Positions 34,711-44,033 are shown, numbered from the stretch's first letter. The stretch is DNA of 64,000 nucleotides from JADJVL01 sp046331545 (GCA_046331545.1 JAXLQR010000002.1:1178001-1242000); one strand, 5' to 3'. Notes: generated by a model not told the origin, from the letters alone. Numbers and translations: made by a program.

Positions 34711-37700
34711 TCAGGCCGTCCAGCACACGCGGTCCCGGGGCACGGAGCTGCGCACCTCGAGGCGCCCGTCCGCGGCCAGGTCCGGCAGGTCCACCACGCG
34801 GAACCCGTCCAGGCCCGCCGCCTGCGCGGGGATGGCGAAGGCCCCCACCCAGGCGTCCCGGCCGCTCTTCTTGGCGGCGTAGAGGCAGAGGTCCGCCGCC
34901 TCCAGGGTCTCCTCCCAGCGGAAGGCCGCCGGGTCGCCGGGGTTCAGGGGGTAGACCGCGAACCCGACGGAGCAGGTGAGGCGGATGACGCTGCCGTCCG
35001 GCAGCTCGAAGGGATGGTTGTGGAAGCCGTTCTGGATCTTGCGGGCGATGGCCGCCACGGACTCCCGGTCCACCCGGCGGGCCACCACCAGGAACTCCTC
35101 GCCGCCCCAGCGCGCGACCGCGTCCGTCTCCCGGCAGGCGTTCCGGAGGATCTCGGCGGCCTGGCGCAGCACCGCGTCGCCGCAGGCGTGGCCGTGGTTG
35201 TCGTTCACGGCCTTGAAGTGGTCCAGGTCCACCATGAGGAAGCCCAGATCCTCGCCCCGCGCCGTCTCCTGGCGGGCCTGGGCCGTGCGGTAGGCCCGCT
35301 GGACCCTGGCCTCCTCCTCGGGCATGTGCAGGTTGAGGTAGCGCCGGTTCCGCAGGCCCGTGAGGGCGTCCACCATGCTCGCCTCCTCGAGGGCCTGGTT
35401 CGCGGCGGAGAGGTCGCGGGTGCGGAGCTCCACCAGATGCTCCAGCTCGAGGGTCCGCCGGTGCAGGAGGCCGGTGCGCCAATGGACCAGCAGGAGCACG
35501 AGCCCCCCCAGCGCGAGCAGGGAGAGGACCGCGAACCACCAGCTCTGCCACCAGGGGCGCAGGATCAGCAGCGGCTGGGTGGCCTCCGGCCCGGGCTGGC
35601 CGTCGGCGTCGAGGAAGCGGGCCGCGAAGGTGTAGCTGCCGGGGGGCAGGGTCGTGTAGCGGACCTCCCGGCTCTGCACGTCCCGCCAGGCGTCCTCGAA
35701 GCCCACCAGCCGGACCTGGGGCCGGAGGTGGGTCTCGTCCAGGAAGCTCAGGCACTCGAAGGCGAAGTCCACGGAGCGGTAGCGGTAGGCGATCCGGAGC
35801 GGCCCCTCCGAGCGGTCCCAGAGACGGCCGCTGCCGTCCTTGACGAGGGTGAGCCGGGCCTTCGGGGAAGGCAGCGGCCCGCGGTAAATGCGGTGGTCCA
35901 GGTGGGCGATGCCGCTGCTGGTGCCGGCCCACACGTCCCCCTCCGCGTCCCCGTCCTGGTCCAGCCAGAGGGACTGGCCCACGCAGTCCTCCCCGGGGAG
36001 GCCGCGGCTCCGCGTGAACTGCTCGAAGCGCCCGTCCTTCCACCGCTTCACGCCCTCGGTGGTGCCGAACCAGAGGGTGCCGTCGCGGCCGGCCTCGAGG
36101 CTCAGGATGTCGTCGTCGAAGAGGACCTCCGGCTTGTCCAGGTGCTGCACCACGCGCCAGCCCTCCTTCCCGTGCTCGAGGCGGCTGAGCCCGTGGGCCG
36201 ACCAGTAGCCGATCCAGACCTGCCCCGCCGGGGTGCGGGCCAGGGTGTAGACGTGGAGCTCCTTCAGGCCCTCCCGAGTCCCCAGGCGGATCCAGTCTCG
36301 GCCCTCGAGGACCGCGACGCCGCGGGTCGAGGCGACCCAGACCCGGCCCTCGGGCTCGACGACGATGCGCGTGATCGTCTCGTCCTCGGCGCCCTCGGGC
36401 AGCCTCACGCGCTCGCTGGACCAGCCGCTCCCGCGCCGGACCAGCCGGTGCAGGCCCCGGAGGCCGGTCCCGATCCACAGCCCGCCCGTGGGGTCGGGGG
36501 CGAGGGCCGTGACGTTGCTCGTGCCGATGCCGGGCACGGGGACCGATTCGAAGGCCTTGGCGCCGGCCGCGAGGCGGAGGAGGTCCATGGGCCGGTTCGG
36601 CGACGGCATGCCCCCGGCCCAGAGGCTCCCCTGGCTGTCCATGGCGAGGGCGTAGAAGCCCCGCTCCTGGGTCTCGGGGCGGGCCTGGAACCGCGTCCCG
36701 TCGAAGGCGGCCAGGCCGCGCATGGTGCCGGCCCACAGGAGGCCGGCGCGGTCGCGGTTGAGGCACCACGCGGCGTCGGCGGGGAGGCCCTGCTTGCGGG
36801 TGAAGCCCTGCCACACGAAGCCCCCCTGGAGGCGGTGCACGCCTTCGGCGCCCACCCAGAGGGAGCCCTCGCGGTCCACGAAGATGGCGTTGGACCACGG
36901 CGTCGGCAGGCCCTCGGCCTCGCCCAGGAGGAAGCGGCGCTCCCCGTCGAAGAGGGCGAGCCCGTTGTCGGTGTGGACCCACACGCGCCGTTCCTGGTCC
37001 AGGCAGAGGGTGGCGGCGGTGGTGGGCTTCCCGGGGAGGAGGGCGGTCATGTCCACGGGGGCCGCGCCCCAGGCGGGGAGGCGCAGGAGGTGGCTGGCCC
37101 CCCGGACCCAGACGTGGCCCCACTTGTCCTTGACGATCCCGTCGTAGCGGTCGCCGTTCAGGGGCGGGGGCAGGTCCTGGCGCTCCCACGCGACGCCGGC
37201 GCCGCGGGGATGCCCCCGGAGCAGGTGGTAGTCGGGCTTGCGGCCGTCCCCGGGCACGCCCTCCCGCTGGGCGGCCAGGATCTCCCCGCTGGCCGGATCC
37301 ACCCAGAGGGCCGTGATGGCCCCGGGAGGGACGTTGGGGACCCGCTCGAAGGATTCCCCGAGGTCCGTGGAGCGGGAGAGCCCGGAGAAGCTCGCCATGA
37401 GGATGGCCCCGTCCCGGGCCTCGGCGAGCTTCGGCCGGTCCTGGAAGCGCACCCCGGGCCCCGGGTGGGCCGGCTGGAAGCGGCGGCCGTCGAAGCGGAA
37501 GATCCCGCCGGTGGTGAGCACCACGATGGCGCCGCTGGAGAAGCAGCGGATGTCGTTCACCACCGCGTCGGCGATGCCCTCGTTCTGGGCGAAGCGGAGG
37601 AAGCGCTGGCCGTCGTACCGGAAGGCGCCGCCCTCGGTGCCCACCCAGATGTAGCCGGTGGCGTCCTGGGTGATGCAGCTCGTCGCCAGGTTCGTCAGCC

Positions 37701-37848
37701 CCTGGTCGGGCCCGTAGCTCCGGAAGCGGTAGGTCCCCTGGGCGGTCAGGATCGAGGCGGCCGCGGCCAGGAGCAGGCCGAGCAGCCGTCGGGGGACTCC
37801 GCCTCCAAGGAGGCAGGTCAGCGCGCGAAGGGCCGGGTTGGATCGCAT
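34711..37848 (-). CDS. Beta-propeller/Y_Y_Y sensor diguanylate cyclase
   Basis: A 1045-residue membrane enzyme. A signal peptide (to about residue 37) is followed by a large periplasmic propeller of Reg_prop repeats (IWVGTEGGAFRYDGQRFL; HVWVRGASHLLRL; LWAGTMRGLAAFDGTRF; LWIGTGLRGLHRL; VWVASTRGVAVLEG), then a Y_Y_Y domain (RLVGFEDAWRDVQSREVRYTTLPPGSYTFAARF), one transmembrane helix (WWFAVLSLLALGGLVLLLVHW), a coiled coil and a GGDEF domain. The active site is GGEEF and the I-site RETD lies five residues upstream, so c-di-GMP synthesis with feedback control is expected. The propeller probably senses a periplasmic carbohydrate or protein cue. Confidence 0.92.
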   Translation of the reverse strand: MRSNPALRALTCLLGGGVPRRLLGLLLAAAASILTAQGTYRFRSYGPDQGLTNLATSCITQDATGYIWVGTEGGAFRYDGQRFLRFAQNEGIADAVVNDIRCFSSGAIVVLTTGGIFRFDGRRFQPAHPGPGVRFQDRPKLAEARDGAILMASFSGLSRSTDLGESFERVPNVPPGAITALWVDPASGEILAAQREGVPGDGRKPDYHLLRGHPRGAGVAWERQDLPPPLNGDRYDGIVKDKWGHVWVRGASHLLRLPAWGAAPVDMTALLPGKPTTAATLCLDQERRVWVHTDNGLALFDGERRFLLGEAEGLPTPWSNAIFVDREGSLWVGAEGVHRLQGGFVWQGFTRKQGLPADAAWCLNRDRAGLLWAGTMRGLAAFDGTRFQARPETQERGFYALAMDSQGSLWAGGMPSPNRPMDLLRLAAGAKAFESVPVPGIGTSNVTALAPDPTGGLWIGTGLRGLHRLVRRGSGWSSERVRLPEGAEDETITRIVVEPEGRVWVASTRGVAVLEGRDWIRLGTREGLKELHVYTLARTPAGQVWIGYWSAHGLSRLEHGKEGWRVVQHLDKPEVLFDDDILSLEAGRDGTLWFGTTEGVKRWKDGRFEQFTRSRGLPGEDCVGQSLWLDQDGDAEGDVWAGTSSGIAHLDHRIYRGPLPSPKARLTLVKDGSGRLWDRSEGPLRIAYRYRSVDFAFECLSFLDETHLRPQVRLVGFEDAWRDVQSREVRYTTLPPGSYTFAARFLDADGQPGPEATQPLLILRPWWQSWWFAVLSLLALGGLVLLLVHWRTGLLHRRTLELEHLVELRTRDLSAANQALEEASMVDALTGLRNRRYLNLHMPEEEARVQRAYRTAQARQETARGEDLGFLMVDLDHFKAVNDNHGHACGDAVLRQAAEILRNACRETDAVARWGGEEFLVVARRVDRESVAAIARKIQNGFHNHPFELPDGSVIRLTCSVGFAVYPLNPGDPAAFRWEETLEAADLCLYAAKKSGRDAWVGAFAIPAQAAGLDGFRVVDLPDLAADGRLEVRSSVPRDRVCWTA

Positions 37849-37908
37849 CGGGGATGCCTAGGTATAGCCGTGGGCCGCCGCCTTGGAAAGCGCCTTCGCC
37901 CCTCCCCG

Positions 37909-38712
37909 TCAATTCCGGCGGAACACCTTCCCCCCATGGTGGCTCGCCTGGTCCCTCGGCTTGACGATGAGCTCGTCGATGTTCACGTGGTCGGGCAGCC
38001 CCACGGCCCACCGCACGCACTCCCCGATGTCGGCGGCCGCGAGGGGCGTCATGCCGCGGTAGACCGCGTCCGCCTTGGCGTCGGCGTCCGCCTGGCCGGC
38101 GAACCTCACGTTGGAGAACTCGGTGCGCACCATGCCCGGGTCCACCGAGGTCACGCGGATGGGCTCGCCGCACAGTTCCAGGCGCAGGGCCTGGGCGAGG
38201 GCCTTCACGCCGTGCTTGGAGGCGCAGTAGACGCCACCGCCCTCGTAGGCCACGTGGCCCGCGGTGCTGCCGATGAAGACCACGTGCCCCCAGCCCGCGG
38301 CGCAGAGGTGGGGCAGCGCGGAGCGGACGGTCTTCACGACGCCCTCCACGTTGGTGCGCAGCATGGCCTCGAGGTCGGCGTCGGGGATCTCCCACACCTT
38401 GTCGAGGCCCCGGGCGAGGCCGGCGTTGGCCACGACCACGTGGAGCGCTCCGAGGGCCGCGGCCGCGCCGTCCACGAAGGCCTGCACCGAGGCCGTGTCG
38501 CGGGTGTCCACCGCGCCCGCCCAGGTCCGCACCCCGTGGGCCGCGGCGAGGTCCGACGCGAGGGCCTGGACGCGGTCCAGGCGGCGCGCGCCCAGGGCGA
38601 GGTGGAAGCCCTCCGTCGCCAGGGCGCGGGCGATGGCCTCGCCGAGGCCGCTGGAGGCGCCGGTGACGAGGGCGACGGGGTGGGCGGGGCGGGACGATGC
38701 GGAGGTATCCAT
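37909..38712 (-). CDS. SDR family oxidoreductase (YdfG-like)
   Basis: A 267-residue protein from the ATG at 38712 (MDTSASSRPAHPVALVTGASSGLGEAIARAL), containing the TGxxxGxG motif, VVANAGLARGLD, the catalytic serine in VVFIGSTAGHVAYEGGGVYCASKHGVKAL, and VTSVDPGMVRTEFSNVRF. These marks match classical SDRs of the YdfG/3-hydroxy acid dehydrogenase group. An upstream start (38760) would add 16 residues of unlikely sequence. It diverges from the Cys-rich peptide gene across about 105 bases. Confidence 0.87.
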   Translation of the reverse strand: MDTSASSRPAHPVALVTGASSGLGEAIARALATEGFHLALGARRLDRVQALASDLAAAHGVRTWAGAVDTRDTASVQAFVDGAAAALGALHVVVANAGLARGLDKVWEIPDADLEAMLRTNVEGVVKTVRSALPHLCAAGWGHVVFIGSTAGHVAYEGGGVYCASKHGVKALAQALRLELCGEPIRVTSVDPGMVRTEFSNVRFAGQADADAKADAVYRGMTPLAAADIGECVRWAVGLPDHVNIDELIVKPRDQASHHGGKVFRRN

Positions 38713-38817
38713 GTCTACTCTTGAAAGAAGTCGCTGGGGGGGGGGCAGAATCAGTGCCATCCACTCAACCCATCGCGAAAGGATACTGTCCTTCGCGCCC
38801 TCGTCCTCGGAGGCCTC

Positions 38818-39081
38818 ATGAGCCGCGTCTCAAGCACTGTTTCTGCCCGGACTCTCACGGCCCTTGCAAGACCCTTCGCCCTTCTCGCTGCCCTGATGAT
38901 GAGTGCTCCAGTGAATGCCGCCCCCGCAGGGAATGGATGCGGGTGTTCAACCGGTGAATATGGTGTGACCTGCTGCAACCCGGACGAAAAAGCCTGGGGA
39001 ACCTGCACGATTTACTTGTACGACAATGAAGGCCGCTGCTACGGCCAGTTTGAGGTCGATTCCAGCCTTGACCTCTGCTGA
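38818..39081 (+). CDS. Small secreted Cys-rich protein
   Basis: An 87-residue precursor with a clear signal peptide (PFALLAALMMSAPVNA) and a mature part of about 50 residues with seven cysteines: CGC, a CC pair, then three spaced single cysteines, the last at the very C-terminus. The core reads CGCSTGEYGVTCCNPDEKAW then GTCTIYLYDNEGRCYGQFEV. Aromatic and acidic residues surround the cysteines. GGAGG precedes the ATG by a few bases. The DNA is clearly less GC-rich than the genome, and the next gene starts 15 bases on. I do not recognise the family; a disulfide-rich secreted peptide is the most that can be said. Confidence 0.65.
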   Translation: MSRVSSTVSARTLTALARPFALLAALMMSAPVNAAPAGNGCGCSTGEYGVTCCNPDEKAWGTCTIYLYDNEGRCYGQFEVDSSLDLC

Positions 39082-39096
39082 CGGACGAGGCCTTTC

Positions 39097-40293
39097 ATGT
39101 TGGTGTGGTTGCGCGTACTTGGACTCTTCTGCACGATTCTGTCCATCGGTCCGGCGCAGGATGCCGAGACGTCGACGGGTCGAACCGAAGCCCGGGACCC
39201 CGGGCGGTCAGAGCCGGTGAAACCCACTCTCCAGCCCCGGATGCCAGGCGTCCCGGTCTTGGCCGATGGACTCCGTACCGCCAAGCAAACGGGGATCCAG
39301 GTATGGGATGAAGGGAAGCTCTACACGCTCCCCGAATACAAATCGGGGCATGTCGTTTGCTCTTCTCTCGTCCGCGGAAAAATTTCAAGGATCGAACTAC
39401 GCCTTCCAGAGACTCACCGCTTCGCAACGGTCTCGAAAGGGGTGGCCTACACGTGGGCCAAGACCAAGGATGGGATCACCTTCTTCCAGGGATTCCGGTT
39501 CCAGGAATGGACCCAGATCGGATCCATCCCCGATCCGACCCTGATGATCTCCGATTTCCGACCACTCTCCGAGGACCGCCTCCTCGTGGTGCGTATTGCC
39601 GTCCCGTTCGTGACGCCCGAAAGGGCTTCCTTCTTCGGTGTCTTCAAACGGGATTCCTCGGGCAACTTCAGACTGGAGGATTGCGCCCAGGACGGGCTAC
39701 CTCTGTTTGATGCTCGGCTCCGGCAACAGTTCCCGAAGGGTCCGCCAGTCCGGTGGGTCGCCGAGGAATCCCAGCCCATCTATGTGGACTGCGCCGGGCT
39801 GAAGCTCGTGGATACCGGTGGGTTCCCGCTGGCGGTCCTGCCGCGTTCAGGCTGGATCGTCGTTTTTCACCCGGAGACTGGCCGGCCGCGAGGAAGCTCC
39901 CAGCTCTATCCCTCCACGCGCTCCCCTGAGAACAAGAACAAGGCCAAAGAAGTCGCATTACTGGGTTGGCGTCCGTCCAAGGATGGTGAACTGCTGATCG
40001 CTGCAAGAACCGAGGATGCTATTCTCAATTCCCGGGACATCTTCCAGGACACTTCCAAGCTCAGAACCATGGATCCGGCCGCCTATGCGAAGGCCATGGA
40101 CCGTTACTTTGAAGCCTCCCTCGAAGCATTTCCAGACTTGCGTTGGTTCGAGTTCGATCCAGAGTCGAGGCACTTCAGGCCGATCCTTGCTCCTCGGAAT
40201 CAGCCCGAAAGGGTCCTCTCGGGAAGTGCGCTCCGTGGCTTCCAATTCTGGTTGGATGCCAAAGGCAATTGCACATCTTCTGGCGAGATGTAG
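39097..40293 (+). CDS. Exported protein of unknown function, partner of the Cys-rich peptide
   Basis: A 398-residue protein with an N-terminal hydrophobic signal (MLVWLRVLGLFCTILSIGPAQ) followed by a basic/Pro-rich linker and a largely beta-rich region (YTLPEYKSGHVVCSSLVRG; RFATVSKGVAYTWAKTKDGI; SEDRLLVVRIAVPFV; LDAKGNCTSSGEM) that could be a small propeller. GC content is visibly lower than in the surrounding genes, matching the Cys-rich gene. No catalytic motif is visible. The gene is 15 bases downstream of the Cys-rich peptide and likely shares its transcript. Confidence 0.7.
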   Translation: MLVWLRVLGLFCTILSIGPAQDAETSTGRTEARDPGRSEPVKPTLQPRMPGVPVLADGLRTAKQTGIQVWDEGKLYTLPEYKSGHVVCSSLVRGKISRIELRLPETHRFATVSKGVAYTWAKTKDGITFFQGFRFQEWTQIGSIPDPTLMISDFRPLSEDRLLVVRIAVPFVTPERASFFGVFKRDSSGNFRLEDCAQDGLPLFDARLRQQFPKGPPVRWVAEESQPIYVDCAGLKLVDTGGFPLAVLPRSGWIVVFHPETGRPRGSSQLYPSTRSPENKNKAKEVALLGWRPSKDGELLIAARTEDAILNSRDIFQDTSKLRTMDPAAYAKAMDRYFEASLEAFPDLRWFEFDPESRHFRPILAPRNQPERVLSGSALRGFQFWLDAKGNCTSSGEM

Positions 40294-40316
40294 GGACGAT
40301 GGACCCGGGGGAGGCC

Positions 40317-41516
40317 CTAGTCGGCGCGCACCGACGCGTAGGCCTCCACCGCCTCCGCGAGGCAGGCCATGGCCCGCTGGATGAGCGGGACCTCCAGCAC
40401 GTAGGCCACCCGCGCCTGGCTCGCGCCCCGGCCCTGCGTCGCGTAGAAGCCGGGCCCGGCGGCCAGCATCACGGTCTCGCCGTCCTTCTCGAAGTCCGTG
40501 AGCAGCCAGCGGGTGAAGGCCTCCGCGTCGGCCACCGGGAGCCCGGCCATGAGGTAGAAGGCGCCGGCGGGCTTGAGGCAGGTGACGCCGGGGATGGCCA
40601 TGAGGCCGTCGAAGGCCGCGTCCCGGCGGCGGCGGTACTCCTCCCGCACGGGCGCGAAGAAGTCCGGGCCGAGGTTCGCCGCGGCCAGCGCTCCCCGCTG
40701 CTCCGCCACCGGCGGGCAGAGGCGGCCCTGGGCCATGCGGATGGCGGCGGCGACCACCTCCCGGTCCCGGGAGACGAGGCAGCCGATGCGGGCGCCGCAG
40801 GCGCTGTAGCGCTTGGAGACGCTGTCCACGAGGATGGCGCGGCGCTCCAGGGCCGGGACCGAGAGCACCGAGGCGTGCTCGCCCTCGTAGACGAACTCGC
40901 GGTAGACCTCGTCGCCGATGACGAAGAGGCCCAGCTCCTCGGCGATGCGGCCCACCGCCTCCAGCTCGTCCCGGTGCAGCACCGTGCCCGTGGGGTTGTT
41001 GGGGGAGCAGACGAGGATGGCCTTGGTGCGGGGCGTGACCGCCGCCCGGATGACGTCCTCCGCCGGGAGGTGGAAGCCGTCCGCGGCCTCGACGGAGAGG
41101 GCCTTCAGGACCACGCCGCTCATGCGGGCGAAGGCCAGGTAGTTGGTGTAGAAGGGCTCGAAGCAGAGGATCTCGTCCCCCGGGCCCGCGGCGATCTGCA
41201 TCGCGAAGAGCAGGGCCTCGCTGCCCCCGACGGTCACCACGATGTCCCGGGGCTCCACGGCGATGCCCGCGCGGCGGTAGTAGCCCGCGAAGGCCTCCCG
41301 GAGCGCGGGCTCCCCTTCGGAGCGGCCGTAGGCCAGCACCGGGGCGTCGTAGCTCCGGATCGCCTCCAGGAAGGCCGGCGGCGTGGCCACGTCGGGCTGG
41401 CCGATGTTGAGGCCGTGGACGCGCAGGCCCTTCGCCCGGGCGGCGTCCGCCAGGGGGGCCAGCTTGCGGATCGGGGAGTCCGGGAAGCCGAGGGCGCGGT
41501 CGGAGATGCGGGGCAC
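40317..41516 (-). CDS. Class I/II PLP-dependent aminotransferase
   Basis: A 399-residue fold-type I enzyme. LNIGQPDVATPPAFLEAI and YGRSEGEPALREAFAGYY lead into VTVGGSEALLFAMQ, CSPNNPTGTVL and GDEVYREFVYEG; the PLP lysine is in DSVSKRYSACGARIGCLVS. It transfers an amino group between an amino acid and a 2-oxo acid. It is the second gene of an operon with alanine dehydrogenase, 17 bases upstream. Substrate (aspartate, alanine or an aromatic amino acid) is not decided. Confidence 0.9.
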   Translation of the reverse strand: MPRISDRALGFPDSPIRKLAPLADAARAKGLRVHGLNIGQPDVATPPAFLEAIRSYDAPVLAYGRSEGEPALREAFAGYYRRAGIAVEPRDIVVTVGGSEALLFAMQIAAGPGDEILCFEPFYTNYLAFARMSGVVLKALSVEAADGFHLPAEDVIRAAVTPRTKAILVCSPNNPTGTVLHRDELEAVGRIAEELGLFVIGDEVYREFVYEGEHASVLSVPALERRAILVDSVSKRYSACGARIGCLVSRDREVVAAAIRMAQGRLCPPVAEQRGALAAANLGPDFFAPVREEYRRRRDAAFDGLMAIPGVTCLKPAGAFYLMAGLPVADAEAFTRWLLTDFEKDGETVMLAAGPGFYATQGRGASQARVAYVLEVPLIQRAMACLAEAVEAYASVRAD

Positions 41517-41533
41517 GGGTCCTCCAGGCGGGA

Positions 41534-42646
41534 CTAGAGCAGGGTGCGGGGATCCGTATAGTCGAGCTTCTGGTCCCGGGCCACCGGCTCGCAGGTCATC
41601 CTGCCCTCGTGGGTGTTGAGGCCGAGGAGGAAGCCGGCGTCCGCGGCGAGGGCCTTCCGCCAGCCCAGGTTCGCGAGCTTGAGGGCGTAGGGCAGCGTGG
41701 CGTTGGTGAGGGCGATGGTGGAGGTGCGGGGCACGGCGCCGGGCATGTTGGCCACGCCGTAGTGCAGCACGCCGTCCACGAAGTAGACGGGGTCGGCGTG
41801 GGTGGTGGCGTGGGTGGTCTCCACGCAGCCGCCCTGGTCCACCGCGACGTCCACGATCACCGAGCCCTGGCGCATGAGCTTGAGCATGGGCTTGGTGATG
41901 AGCTTCGGGGCCGCGGCGCCGGGGATGAGCACGGCGCCGATGACGAGGTCGGCGGTGGGCAGCACCTCCTCCACGTGGGCCTCGCTGCTCCAGAGGGTCT
42001 CGATCTTGGAGCCGAAGATGTCGTCCAGGTAGCGCAGGGTCTGGAGGCTGCGGTCCAGCACGGTGACCCGGGCGCCCATGCCGGCGGCCATCTTGATGGC
42101 GTTGATGCCCACCACGCCGCCGCCCAGCACGATGACGTGGGCCGGGGGCACGCCGGGGACGCCGCCCAGCAGCATGCCCCGCCCGCCGTTGGTCTTCTGG
42201 AGGTAGAAGGCGCCGATCTGCACCGCCATGCGGCCGGCCACCTCGGACATCGGCGTGAGCAGGGGCAGCTTGCCCGCCGCGTCGGTGATGGTCTCGTAGG
42301 CGATGGTGGTGGCGCCGGACTTCAGCAGGCCTTCCGTCTGCTCCGGATCCGGAGCGAGGTGCAGGTAGGTGAAGAGGATCTGCCCCTTGCGCAGCATGGC
42401 GATCTCGCCCTTCTGGGGTTCCTTCACCTTGATGACCATCTCGGCGCCGTCGAAGACCTCCTTCGCCGTGGCCAGCATCGTGGCCCCCGCGGCGACGTAC
42501 TCGGCGTCGGTGAACCCGCTGCCCAGGCCCGCGCCGGCCTCCACGACCACCTTGTGCCCCGCCGCCGCCAGGGCCTTCGCCCCCGCCGGCGTCAGGCCCA
42601 CGCGGTTCTCGTTGTTCTTGATCTCCTTGGGGCAGCCGACGATCAC
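41534..42646 (-). CDS. ald: Alanine dehydrogenase
   Basis: A 370-residue enzyme with the typical start MIVGCPKEIKNNENRVGLTPAGAKAL, the catalytic lysine region EMVIKVKEPQ and histidine YLHLAPD, and the NAD site HVIVLGGGVVGINAIKMAAGMGARVTVLD. It interconverts L-alanine and pyruvate with ammonia and NAD+. DQGGCVETTHATTHADPVY and YGVANMPGAVPRTSTIALTNAT are family-specific. It leads the operon with the aminotransferase. Length is normal. Confidence 0.95.
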   Translation of the reverse strand: MIVGCPKEIKNNENRVGLTPAGAKALAAAGHKVVVEAGAGLGSGFTDAEYVAAGATMLATAKEVFDGAEMVIKVKEPQKGEIAMLRKGQILFTYLHLAPDPEQTEGLLKSGATTIAYETITDAAGKLPLLTPMSEVAGRMAVQIGAFYLQKTNGGRGMLLGGVPGVPPAHVIVLGGGVVGINAIKMAAGMGARVTVLDRSLQTLRYLDDIFGSKIETLWSSEAHVEEVLPTADLVIGAVLIPGAAAPKLITKPMLKLMRQGSVIVDVAVDQGGCVETTHATTHADPVYFVDGVLHYGVANMPGAVPRTSTIALTNATLPYALKLANLGWRKALAADAGFLLGLNTHEGRMTCEPVARDQKLDYTDPRTLL

Positions 42647-42756
42647 GGGACCTCCTTTCAGACGGACATCACAGGTTACCCCAGGTCAAGGAATTCCCCC
42701 CGTGGCAAGGACCACCGGCACCGATAGACTCGAGGTTCCGCGCCTTTGGAGGCCCC

Positions 42757-43902
42757 GTGCTCAATTTCGCCCTGACCCCCGAACTGCAGGCCCTCAAGGA
42801 CGAGGCCCACGACTTCGCCCTCAACGTGATCCGCCCGGTGGCGCGCCACTACGACGACACGGGCGAGTGGGCGACGCCGGTCTACGAGAAGGCCTGGGAC
42901 CTGGGCTACCTCCAGTCCCTCGTGCCGAAGTCCTGCGGCGGCCCGGGCAAGAGCCAGATCGAGGAGGCCCTCGTGTGCGAGGAGCTGGCCTGGGGCTGCG
43001 GCGGCCTCTACACCAGCATCATGGCCAACGGGCTGGCCATCACGCCCATCCTCATCGCGGGCAGCGAGGAGCAGAAGAAGAAGTGGCTCGGCAGGCTGGT
43101 GGAGGCTCCCCTCTTCGCGGCCTTCTCCCTGAGCGAGCCCAACGCCGGCAGCGACGCGGGCTCCATGACCTGCCGCGCGGAGCTGAAGGGCGACAAGTAC
43201 GTCATCAACGGGACGAAGTGCTACTGCACCAATGGCGGCTACGCGGACTTCTACACCCTCTTCTGCTCCACCAACCCCGACAAGGGCGCCCGGGGCACCA
43301 GCTGCATCGTCGTGCCCCGCGACACGCCGGGCCTGAAGGTCGGCAAGGCGCTGGACAAGATGGGCCAGCGCGCCTCGAACCAGGTGGAGGTCCACTACGA
43401 GAACGCCGAGGTGCCGGCGGAGAACCTCCTGGGCAAGGAGGGCATGGGCTTCATCATCGCCATGAAGACCCTCGACCAGACCCGCGCGGCGGTGGCCGCC
43501 GGCGGCGTCGGCGTGGCCCGCGCGGCCTTCGAGATCGCCCTGGAGTACGCCAAGACCCGCGTCCAGTTCGGCCAGCCCATCTTCAGCAACCAGGCCGTGA
43601 GCTTCATGCTCGCGGACATGGCCAAGAAGATCGAGGCGAGCCGCCTGCTCACCTGGCAGGCCGCCTGGATGACCGACAACGGCATCAAGAACTCCAAGCA
43701 GAGCGCCATCGCCAAGACCTTCGCCACCGACACCGCCATGGAGGTCAGCACCGACGCCGTGCAGATCCTCGGCGGCAACGGCTACAGCCGCGACTACCTC
43801 GTGGAGAAGTGCATGCGCGACGCCAAGCTCCTCCAGATCTACGAAGGAACGAACCAGATCCAGCGGCTGGTGATCGCGAAAGAGATCCAGCAGGGGAACT
43901 GA
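42757..43902 (+). CDS. Acyl-CoA dehydrogenase
   Basis: A 381-residue FAD enzyme of the ACAD family: AFSLSEPNAGSDAGSMTCRA, the flavin-contact FAAFSLSEPN segment, MGQRASNQVEVHYENAEVP, and the C-terminal IYEGTNQIQRLVIAKEI, whose Glu is the usual catalytic base. It introduces a 2,3-double bond into an acyl-CoA and passes electrons to ETF. It is divergent from alanine dehydrogenase. The last 54 bases are duplicated just downstream. Confidence 0.93.
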   Translation: MLNFALTPELQALKDEAHDFALNVIRPVARHYDDTGEWATPVYEKAWDLGYLQSLVPKSCGGPGKSQIEEALVCEELAWGCGGLYTSIMANGLAITPILIAGSEEQKKKWLGRLVEAPLFAAFSLSEPNAGSDAGSMTCRAELKGDKYVINGTKCYCTNGGYADFYTLFCSTNPDKGARGTSCIVVPRDTPGLKVGKALDKMGQRASNQVEVHYENAEVPAENLLGKEGMGFIIAMKTLDQTRAAVAAGGVGVARAAFEIALEYAKTRVQFGQPIFSNQAVSFMLADMAKKIEASRLLTWQAAWMTDNGIKNSKQSAIAKTFATDTAMEVSTDAVQILGGNGYSRDYLVEKCMRDAKLLQIYEGTNQIQRLVIAKEIQQGN

Positions 43903-44033
43903 CCGGACAGGAGCGGCCACCGACCGTTCATGACTTGGGCCTGCGGGGCAGGGCCAAGTCTTGAACGGCTGGTTCGTTCAACCAGATCCAGCGGCTGGTG
44001 ATCGCGAAAGAGATCCAGCAGGGGAACTGACCG
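43852..44033. repeat. Duplicated 54-bp end of the acyl-CoA dehydrogenase gene
   Basis: Bases 43852-43905, which end with the gene's last 17 codons and stop, recur identically at 43980-44033. Between them lie 74 bases with a strong hairpin at 43924-43968. The second copy also ends in GGGGAACTGACCG. Only the first copy is joined to the gene. The pattern could come from a duplication or from insertion of the hairpin segment with copying of its target. Confidence 0.85.
43924..43968 (+). terminator. Strong hairpin inside the duplicated region
   Basis: CCGTTCATGACTTGGGCC pairs with GGCCAAGTCTTGAACGG, a stem of about 17 pairs with one mismatch and one bulge, with a loop of about ten G-rich bases. 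No run of T follows, so an intrinsic terminator is possible but not typical. It sits 22 bases after the acyl-CoA dehydrogenase stop. Confidence 0.5.

Noticed and set aside
34604..38764. A 1386-residue open frame opposite or alongside the sensor gene
   Set aside because: It covers several real genes in another frame and has Pro/Arg-rich composition without any domain.
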